Source: Balanoglossus misakiensis (lineage: Eukaryota > Hemichordata). From it: 64,000 bases of DNA. The position numbers and the translations under genes are program-made. Where the stretch lies: assembly GCA_040954595.2 (NCBI GenBank), contig CM082583.2:1736001-1800000 (forward strand), read 5' to 3'. This document shows, piece by piece, positions 21,568 to 31,700 of this stretch (position 1 is the stretch's first letter; every line of letters begins with the position of its first letter). The notes below the pieces were generated by a model. That model ran no database searches and had not been told where the DNA came from. It saw only the letters and a program-made list of their open reading frames with translations.

Positions 21568-23437
21568 ATTCTTGTGTCAATTCTTCGGCCAACTAAATCT
21601 CAGAAACTACTGCAGGTACACTGCTCAAACTTGCTACAGTGGTCAAGGTCAATGAGTAGATGTGCAGTGACTTGTGAATAATTAATTAGTCACGTGACCT
21701 GGCGGCCATATTGGATTTTCTGAAAAAAAAAAAAATCTCAGATCTCAGAAACTACAAGTCTGATCGACTTCAAATTTGGCATGCAGGTAGACTACCTTCT
21801 ACCCATCATTTTTGTAATTGGAAATTTTGCTGTCAATGTTGCAGTTTTTTTGCTACAATTTTTTTTCTGAAATCTGGCTTAAATTTCAAAAATCTTCTTC
21901 TCCAGAACCGGTGATAACCGAGACACAGGGTTTGGTGTATGTGGTCACCTAACTGATGTCTATCAAGTTTGCGAAGATCATTGTGATTGGTCGAAGATTT
22001 TGGCGGCCATATTGGATTTTCGAAAAACCCTAGTAAAATTTCAAAAATCTTCTTCTCAAGAACCGGCGATAACCGAGTCACAAGATTTGGTGTGTGTGGT
22101 CATTAAACAGATGTCTATCAAGTTTGCTAAGAAGAATGTGATTGGTCGAAGATTATGGCGGCCATATTGGATTTTGTGAAAAACGATTAAAAAGTAAAAA
22201 CTCCCTTTCTAGCCTAAAAATTGTTAGCACAGAAATTCTTTTTATGGATATGAATCATCATATGACAAGAATAAGCTATAAATATTTTGGTAATTTTGGC
22301 AAAGACCTTTGACCTACCTTTGACGCATCATTTTTCTGCATATCTAATTCCAGGCTAACCAATAGGGCTATAAGTTTGGTGTTTGATGTATGTGGATTTG
22401 TATGTGATCAAAAAATTTTGCTACTTTTCATGACCTCTGCTGACCTCATTAAATATGCACATATCTAATTACAGATGAACCAATAGACCTAGAGGTTTTG
22501 TTTTTGTTATACATGGACCAGTATGGGGTCAAAATATTTTGCCCAAATGTTGGGTGACCTCGGGTGACCTTTGACCTACTTTTGCATATCTCGACATCCA
22601 CAGCAGATACAGCCTTGGCGTTTGGAGGTACATGTATGGGGCCATACGGAAAAGACAAAGTTTTGGGTGACCTGTGACACCTGCTTGACTCATTATTTAT
22701 GTGCATACCTAATTCTGGGCTAACCAAAAGGGCTAGAGGTTTTGTTTTTGTTATACATGGACCAGTATGGGGTCAAAATATTTTGCCCAAATGTTGGGTG
22801 ACCTCGGGTGACCTTTGACCTACTTTTGCATAACTTGACATCCACCGCAGATACAGCCTTGGCGTTTGGAGGTATGGGGCCATAATGAAAAGCCAAAGTT
22901 TTGGCTTACCTGTGACACCTGCTTAACTCATTATTTATGTGCATACCTAATTCTGGGCTAACCAAAAGGGCTAGAGGTCTGGTTTTTGTTGGACATGGAC
23001 CACTATGGGTCAAAATTTTCTGCCCAAATTTTGGGTGACCTCAGATGACCTTTGACCTATTTTTGCATATCTCGACATCCACAGCAGATACAGCCTTGGC
23101 GTTTGGAGGCATGGGGCCATAATGAAAAGCCAAAGTTTTGGGTCACCTATGACACCTGCTTAAATCATTATTTATGTGCATACCTAATTCCGGGCTAACC
23201 AAAAGGGCTAGAGGTCTGGTTTTTGTTGGACATGCACCACTATGGGTCAAAATTTTCTGCCCAAAATTTGGGTGACCTCAGATGACCTTTGACCTACTTA
23301 ACACAATATCAGCACCAAACATAGATATAACCTTGATATGTCATGGGATAAAACACAGCATTATGTTTCTACTCATTAATTATGTGCAGATCAGATAATA
23401 GAGCTTGGGCCCGGACAATGCTGCTTGCAGCTTTAAT
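21568..23437 (+). repeat. 1.9-kb repeat, copy B, with internal ~240-bp subrepeats
   Basis: Its first ~900 bp align with copy A at high identity. Its distal half is expanded by about three to four direct subrepeats of roughly 240 bp (starting near 22,490, 22,730, 22,970 and 23,210), each with GGGCTAGAGGT, GGTGACCT and TGACCTTTGACCTA. It ends GGGCCCGGACAATGCTGC then TTGCAGCTTTAATT. No gene. Confidence 0.75.
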
Positions 23438-23466
23438 TCTTCTTCTTCTTCTTCTTCTTCTTCTTC
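23438..23466. repeat. (CTT)n run between repeat copies B and C
   Basis: A CTT/TTC trinucleotide run directly follows TTTAATT of copy B and precedes copy C. Confidence 0.9.
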
Positions 23467-24630
23467 CGAGAAAATCGGCCAGGTAGATCTGGAAAACCGC
23501 TGCACCTAGGGGGCTAAACTTGGTAGGGTGATAGGGGCCAATGAGTAGACGTGCAGTGGCTCGTGAATATTTATTTAGTCACGTGACCTGGCGGCCATAT
23601 TGGATTTCCTGAAAATCGTTAAACGAGTCCTTCTCAAATTTGGTGTGCAGGTAGCCTACCTTCTGTCCATCATTTTACCCCATTGAAATCATGACGTCAC
23701 ACAAAGTTTTTTTGCTACAATTGTTTTTCTGAAAAACTACTTAAAACTTTAAAAATCTTCTTCTCCAGAACCAGCGATTGCCGAGTCACGGGATTCGGGG
23801 TATGTGGTCACCTAACCTATGTTATCAAGTTTGCGGAGCGCACTGTGATTGGTCGATCATTATGGTGGCCATGTTGGATTTTCGGAAAACCATTGAAAAA
23901 TGAAAATTCTGTTTTGTAGCCAAAATGTTGACAGCACGTAAATTCTTTTTTTGGATATGAGTCATCATATGACCGGAAGTTGTTACAATTTTTCGGGGCA
24001 ATTTTGACATGACCTTTGACCCAGTTTTAAAACAACTAATTATATATGCATATTCCCCATACCTCCTCTTGTAAAAGCACCACAGTCATGAATTTTGTGG
24101 ACATGGGTACCAATGCTGCCAGGACATGACACAACTATTTTGGTAATTTTGGCAATGACCCTTGACCTATTTCTGAAACATCATTTTTCTGCATATCTAA
24201 TTCCAGGCTAACCAATAGGGCTAGAGGTCTGGTTTTAGTTGGACATGGCCCACTCTGGGGTCAAAATTTTATGCCCAAATTTTGGGTGACCTTGGATGAC
24301 CTTTGATCTAATTTCCCATATCTCAGCATCCACAGCAGTTAGAGTCCTGGCTTTTGGAGGGCGGATGGAGCAGATATGGTGTCTTACACAAGACCTCATT
24401 AATTATGCGCATACCTAATTCTAGGCGAACCAATAGAGCTAGGTGTTTGGTTTTTGTTGGACCTAGACTAGTATGGGGTCCGATTTTTTTGCCCAAATTT
24501 GGGGTGACCTCAGGTGACCTTTGACCTACTTTCCAATATCTTGGTATCCACAGCAGATACAGCCTTGGCATTTGCTTGTTACCATGGGAACCGCTTGTGC
24601 CCCGCCAACGCTGCTTGCAGCTTTAATTGT
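23467..24630 (+). repeat. 1.2-kb repeat, copy C (diverged)
   Basis: Starts with a diverged left end (AAAATCGGCCAGGTAGATCT) and keeps the GGCGGCCATATTGGATTT and TGACCTTTGACCTAC blocks. It ends CCAACGCTGCTTGCAGCTT then TAATT near 24,628. It is more diverged from A and B than they are from each other, so it may be older. It ends about 240 bp before the first visible exon of the SVEP1-like gene and may lie in an intron of it. Confidence 0.7.
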
Positions 24631-24865
24631 ATTTTGCATTTTCTCACGGTGGCGACCATATTCCTTTGCGGCGAAGATTTATTATTTGTCTGGTTTAAAC
24701 TTGCATATGCACTCATACTTAGGGTTCATAATACTTGTACATAGTTCAGTGCATACTTCTGTATGGGCTAAAGGTGGTGCAGTTTGAAAAAAGTGTGATA
24801 ATTTCCCAAAAGTACCAGCTGATGCACCGATTTATGTCTAATCTCTGTTTTGAATTTCTTGGCAG

Positions 24866-25753
24866 CTTAACCCAAGTTGATAGTACCCTTCTTGTCCTGG
24901 ACAGAAGTCTATCTGTCAGTACAAATGGTGTAACCGTATCAGTTGATGACAACTCGTGGCATAATGTTGTCATGGTAATTGAAGAAGGCATTGTGGCAGT
25001 TTACTTGAATGGTGTTGCAGTAACATCACCCCTTCCATCCTGGACAGGTATCGCTGACTCAGAAAAGTAAGTTGCTAGTGGAACTCCGAACATTTTTAAC
25101 TCCTACAAATTCATAGAAAATTGTCATCATCTCATGTTAAAATTCTATATTTTCCTATACTGTCAAGTTTTCCCAAGCCTCAAGAGAAGTGAACCATTTA
25201 TTTGTGAAGCAGTTATCTTGTTTGTAACTTATCTGCTAGGTAGCTTGTCTTACTCCTACATGACAATACAATATCATCATAACATGTTGCGACTTACAAC
25301 AAAACTGGCCAAAAAAATCAAGGGAGCAAACTATGGACATCAGCAAAGCTATCTTCGTGGCACTTTCAAATTCAAACTTATGCGGAACGATACTGATTTT
25401 CACAGTTTATTTTTGACAACTTCTTACCAGCACTTTTAATGAATTCATTATTCTCTTGTTTTTCAACAGCTGTATGGTAATTCTTGGTCAAAGCTATGAC
25501 GAAAATGGACTCCTTGACAACTATTTTAGCTTCCATGGTGATGTTACACAGATGAATGTATACGATTATGTATTGACTCCTGTTGAAATCCACAGTCTGG
25601 CTTTGAACTGTTCACAAAGTCCACTTGGCAATCATGTCATGTGGGTTGAAATGGATCAAGAGTTATTGGGTAGTGTGGTCAAAATCCAGCCATCAGCTTG
25701 TGGAAGTACCAGGTGCCCAATTGGTTACTCTGGTTCACCATGCACACCTGTTG
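24866..25753 (+). CDS. SVEP1-like gene, pentraxin/LamG-like exons
   Basis: Exon 24,866-25,066 follows acceptor TTTCTTGGCAG and contains WHNVVMVIEEGIVAVYLNG, the pentraxin strand that precedes a 'vyvNG' turn. Exon 25,470-25,753 contains VILGQSYDENGLLDNYFSFH then GDVTQMNVYDYVLTPVEI, matching the pentraxin 'lGq..D...G.f...qsF.G.l...n.wd.vLs..eI' pattern. A following Cys-rich tail (CGSTRCPIGYSGSPC) links to the HYR domain. The start of the domain lies in an unseen upstream exon. Confidence 0.8.
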
Positions 25754-28700
25754 GTAAATAGCCTTATTCATTACTATCAAACAATTTTATGCATAATCTG
25801 ACGAGGAGAAATTGGGTCACAGAGTTGATTAATCCTAAATCCTTACTTTAACACAGCTCTCCTTGTAATGTTGTGTCTGTCCAGGGAAAACTGTGTGAAA
25901 TTTTGAGTAGTTTTTCCTGTGTACATTCACCAGCCCCTAGCTGCTGTGTGTTGTACTCCAATAAAACAGCCTGCAATCTCCCTACTTTAGGAAGTATAGG
26001 GAATCATCATCTGCCCATGCCTGTATCGCTCACTCTTTTTGTTTCTACCGTACATGTATTTAACACTGAATGTAATGATACTATTCACAACCACCATCAT
26101 CATCATCATAATCATCATCACCACCACCACCACCATCACCATCATCATCATCATCGTCATCATCATCACCATCATCATCATCAGTTTCTGCTGTTCCAAG
26201 AACTAGGCTTATCATGAGTGTAATTGATCATATCAGTTATTATGCCTATGGATACCATCTCATGACTCCTGTCCTATCTTGTAGTGTTTCTTGACAGTGA
26301 TCTAGTCTATTCACATGTATCAGAAAACAAGCACTTAACAATATCTGGATTTCTCATGAATATGTGACAGATATTAACATCTAGTAGTGCATTTACCTAA
26401 ATGTACCAGTGTATACATAGGGGGTGTGGACCAGTTGTTTAATTTACAAACATTTGTTATTCTTTCACTTTTTTTTCTTCAGATAAACACGCTCCTGAAG
26501 TCATTTACTGTCCCAATACGACCCGTATAATTAGTCCTAATAGCTTGACAACAGGAGTATGGCAGGAGCCTATATTTACAGATGATGTCGCCATTGCCAA
26601 TGTGACACAAACCTACACAATGGGTAAGTTTCCTATAAAATATCATTTCTGATTATAGATAATATATAACATTCACACTAACTAAGTTTTTTTTATCGGG
26701 GTGGGGTGGGGAGTTGATCTAAACAGAAACCAACAAGCTGAGACAACTTTCCTAAGATTATGGTCAGTATGAAGCATACTGGTACAGTTTATTCTTGTGG
26801 CCGTTACTCATATATGGCTAGCACATCCTATGTGCGACAGATGATCTTGCTTCCAAGTATTAAAGCCTCAATTGCTGATACTATTACCATATGTTTATAG
26901 GCCCTTTCCTCGATCCCAGGGCAGTACAATGAAGTTAAAACTCGAAAGCATTTGTGTTTGCACGTAATTGTGTATTGGAAACAAAAGATTTGACCAACTG
27001 TTGAGCAAGGCCTTTAATCAGTAAAGTACTTAATATTCTCCACTACTACTGGGGATACCCATACCACAAATGTTGTGTTCTCTTACAATGGGCAGTTGAA
27101 TAAACGTGTGCGGCACCATATCTGTTTAGTATACATATCTTGTTCATGTTTATATGTACAGTCACAATCAGGAGTTGATAATATGCCTGTGTATACCCAC
27201 CAGATAGCTCACTTAAATGGACCATTCTAAGTTTGAAAAGAAAATCATGAAAAACATTCAAGAAACGGAAGCTATTTTGGCTTTAGCACCCATGCCTGTA
27301 ATGATGTGCATAATTTTGTTCTTACAGGTGACACCTTTTCCTGGGGAACCTACCAGATCAGCTATGTTGCTTCAGATACAGCTGGCAACAATGCACAGTG
27401 CAACTTTTTACTCTATGTACTGCGTGAGTGAATTGTTTTATCATTCATACATAAACTTTAAAAATTAATTAATATCTTGACAAATTGTCATCTCTACCCC
27501 TTGTTATGTCTTGTCACATACTGTAAAACGGGACATTTTCGTGACAGAAAATATTTTGCAATATATCAAAAGAGGCAACTGTGACACGAGAATTAAATTT
27601 CCGCATTCTAGTATTTTACTAACTACTCTGTTATCTCTGAAAAACATTTTATGCGACTTTATTTTCTTCTTCTTTTTTGCCGAAGTTTGGGAAAATTTGC
27701 CGTTTTACAGTAATATGATTGCATCATTATCACTTTTGTCCCTATGTAACTATCAAAAATTATAACAACATCATTCAAAACATACAAGGACACTCAAACC
27801 CGTCTAAAACAAACCCTGTCTAATCGGGAAACCTCTCTTCAACCAACAGCTTTTCCTAGTCCCTTTTACATAGAAACATGTTAATGCGTTGGTGTTCTGT
27901 TTAAAAGATTTGACTGTGTAATAAATATGGGTGTCACACATACACCATTAAGACAGTTCTGAAGCATCTCAGAATTGATACTGTCTTAAAAAAACATGTG
28001 TGGACGGTGTAAGTGGTCCTGAAACGTCTCAGATTTGAGACGGCTCTGCCAGCCAGACCTGAGCCGGTGTAAGGATTAACACCTCTCCGCAACCCATTGT
28101 CTATGGGGCCGAGCCTCAGCGCCCATACATAAACTTTGTGTGTGTGGACACAACATGACTCAAAGGATTAATGCTCTGTGGTTAGCACTGGCAAATAGTG
28201 TCTCAAATTTTACCCTGTGTGAACCTGGTAAAAGAGGCATTGTGCCCTAGTGGCTAGGGTTGTGGGTTCGTTACCTAGACCAGGACATTTGGGTAGTATT
28301 TGCCTGTTGGATGATATATGAGACACAGACATTTGGGTAGCATTTGCCTGTTGGATGATAGATGAAATAAAATTAAAAATATATATATAGACAAATAAAC
28401 TGTGTTCTCCTTTCTTTTACAGCATTTGATTGTGAAAAGCCAGCACCACCAGTTAAAGGTATTTCCATCTGTAATGAGTTTGAGTCGGGTGTGTTCTGTC
28501 AGGTGGATTGTTTACCAGGATACAAGTTTGCAAGCCTGCCAGCACCTTACTATCTCTGCCATAGTGAAGGATCTTTTAATCCTGAGAATCCAGACGAGGA
28601 ATTCACCTTCTCTGGATGTTCAGGTGAGAAAAAAATGATTTGGTATCAGTAAAGAAATATAATCAGGTTGCACATGCACATTCAGAAAATTCTCCAAAGA

Positions 28701-31700
28701 GAGAGAGTTGTGAGAGGGGGTATTCCAGCATTGAGACAATTTTCTTTTAGTTATAAATGAAAAGAGAAATATGAGTAATGCAAATTCTTGCTTTACAGTA
28801 TGTCAAGGTTGTGATTACAGGTAGATAATTTGTTAACATCATATCTGCTTACCCCAATATAAAGCTCCAGTACATTTGAGCTATTTTCTTAATATTTTGT
28901 TCTGGGTAAGCAGCTGTAACTTTCCTGATTGGCTAAGCGGTTTCGCAGTCTAAGTCAATACATCGTTCGCTAGATTGAAAATTGCATCTTTAACAAAATT
29001 TGTTTGTTTGTATTGTTCTACTGCAGCTCCTGGGAAGACTCAACGTGGAGTGAATTGTGGCGTGTCATACAATTCACAGGCTGGTACATGTAACAATGGT
29101 GTCATCCAGCAATTGAGGATCAGTTTTATGAACACTATCAACTATCTGAATGATTTGTTTGGTATTTGTGGCGGTGAATGCAACTTTGATGACCTTGAAA
29201 TAACCTGCGGCGCCTCAAACCGAAGAAAGAGACAGGCTGATACTCAGCTTGTGGTTCAGTTCAGTTTCACAACCAATGCGTGAGTAGTAATTGTTATTTT
29301 TCGAGTATTTCATTCCCCTTCTGTTCTATTGAAATGACTTTGGTGACATGTCTAGGGTACTGATCCCAGGCTGTGTGAGGACCAGCTCTGTATTCCCTAT
29401 ACAGCTGGTGTTTGCATTATTGCAAAATATTCCATTCATGCAAGTGAAAACAAATTATTTTGTGTCTTAACACTCAAACATTTTCAGTTTTTGGCAACCC
29501 CATCATTTCTGCCCACCTTCCTTCATGTTGCGGCATCCTGTATTCTAAAGATTCATGCATTCGAAATATACTGCAAAACGTGTTATTTTCGCGAGCAGTA
29601 AATTTCTGCAAAACATGTGCTGGTCAAAAAAACGTTAAAATAAAAAGTTGTGTAAAATGTTTTTGGAGATAATGATGCAGTTAGTGAAATACGAGAACTC
29701 GAAAATTCGTCCTCACGTAACAGTCACCTCTTTTAATATCGCGAAAATTTCCTGTCGTGAAAACAACTCAGTTTACAGTACACACTTCTGGTTGGTATTG
29801 TAATGTGGCATATGTAAGAATTTTTTGCCTGTTGTTTTATCCATTAGCTCTGCTGATGCTGCAGCTGTAGTTATTGAAGATGCAGTCAAGAATGGTCCTT
29901 TTGATACAGCTGAATATTCGGTCGACGCTGAGACATTACAAGTTGAAAGTACAATATTCTGTTCCAATGGTAGTGTTCTTGTTGGAGAAGAATGTGGTGA
30001 GTGCCTATACTCCTCAGTTGTTATGTACTTTAACCCTTTCACTCCCAGTTTCCTCTATAGAGGTCAAACCTTACCATAGAAAACAATTGGTTTGGACTGA
30101 ACCATGGTGGTGAAAGGATTAAAACTTTGTCCAAAATTAATATTATAAAAAGGTGTAGATGTTAATATGTTTATATCGCCTGATATGACCTGTTAGGTGG
30201 GCCGTATTGCTGCGAGTGTGGTTGTGAGTCGCAGTGTACAAATTAAAGACAAGTGTGAGTGGTAAATACAACCCAACCAAGAGGTGATATAAGGAAATAA
30301 TTGATTTGATATGCTCATACCAAGGAGGGACAAAGTCTCTTTCTCGCTGCCCTTTTTCCATTAATTATGTTTGATAGAAGACACAGTTAATGTTATTCTA
30401 CATGTGGATATATAGTGAATCAACATTCAACCACACACAACTGCAATCCCACTTGTAGACACAAAAGTGAAAAACTGGCCAAAATGAATGCTGTGTGTTA
30501 CAATTGTAGTTGTGTTTTAAACCATTAATGCATAATGATCAGTACATGAACAATGTATACATCTGCCTTCAACATTTTGTATTTCCACAGTATTGTGTCC
30601 TGAAGGGTCGTACCATGACACTGAGCTGAGTCAGTGCCATCCTTGTGCAATTGGATATTATCAACCCCTTGAAGGACAAACAGCATGCAATGCCTGTCCA
30701 AATAATGGAGTCACCAGGGGAAAGAGATCATTATCCATCTTGCAGTGTTTTGGTATGTATAACAGAAGGCAATATCTCCTCCTCGTCCACAGCCATAGCC
30801 TAGTATCTAGCCGTATTTTGTCCGCTTTGCTTCCAAAACTAGCGTCTAGCCTCACTCATGCCACTGGCCCGATAAAACCCCATACCCCTTGCCGGGAATT
30901 GTGACGTATATATCAAATTATTGTGGTGTGATCCAATATGGAAAGAATGACAATTGGAATGTTCATCTCTTTGGTTGAAAAAATAATTTTTCAACAATGA
31001 TGTCTATTGCAGAGAGGTGCGATGTTGGTCACTACTTTGACAACGGGACTTCTCAGTGCCAAAGCTGCCCCATTGGATTCTGGCAATCAGAAGAAGGAAA
31101 GTTTGTGTGTAATACTTGCCCAAAGGGAATGCTTACATTAGTTGAAGGAGCTACTGATGAGTCACAATGTCAGGGTAGGTACTTGTGTTATTTGCTATTC
31201 TTGACTATCAATCACATGATCTGGCCATGTGACGTACCCATGGCGTTATCATTTGTAAGTGACAGGCAAGCAATATTTCCGCATCCAGTAAACTTTTTTC
31301 CGAGTAGGTTTTTACTTTAGAACCGCCAGATATGTAACATATTCAACAGTTTAACAAATTCACGTGAGTGAAAAGCAGATAATCGTGAATATCAAAAAAT
31401 TAATCTTCTCAATTACAGAGGTATGTAAATCAGTGGGAGTCCAACTTAGTGTCAATGGGTCTTGTGAGTCGTGTCCCATGGGAACCTATCGATCAAATGC
31501 TGAACTTCAGCCATCTTGTATGCCGTGCCCATTTGGCTTCACCACAAGAACAGTCGGTTCAACCTTAAGTGAAGATTGTAATGTTTGTAAGTATTATGTA
31601 TACAACTTTTCATGTTGTATCTCAACTGTACTGAACTGAAGGTTGTATTATTGTGCCTCAGTTGTTCAGAATAATGATAGTCCTTCAATTTTATTCTATG

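Noticed and set aside
20111-24630. Autonomous Helitron
   Set aside because: Terminal hairpin and tandem copies are suggestive, but no Rep/helicase and no classic 5'-TC/CTRR-3' end pair was seen.
25873-26217. Histidine-rich 114 aa ORF
   Set aside because: It is a CAT microsatellite in an intron.
28236-28300. Functional tRNA gene
   Set aside because: A- and B-box-like words exist but no acceptor stem or cloverleaf forms; a SINE remnant is more likely.
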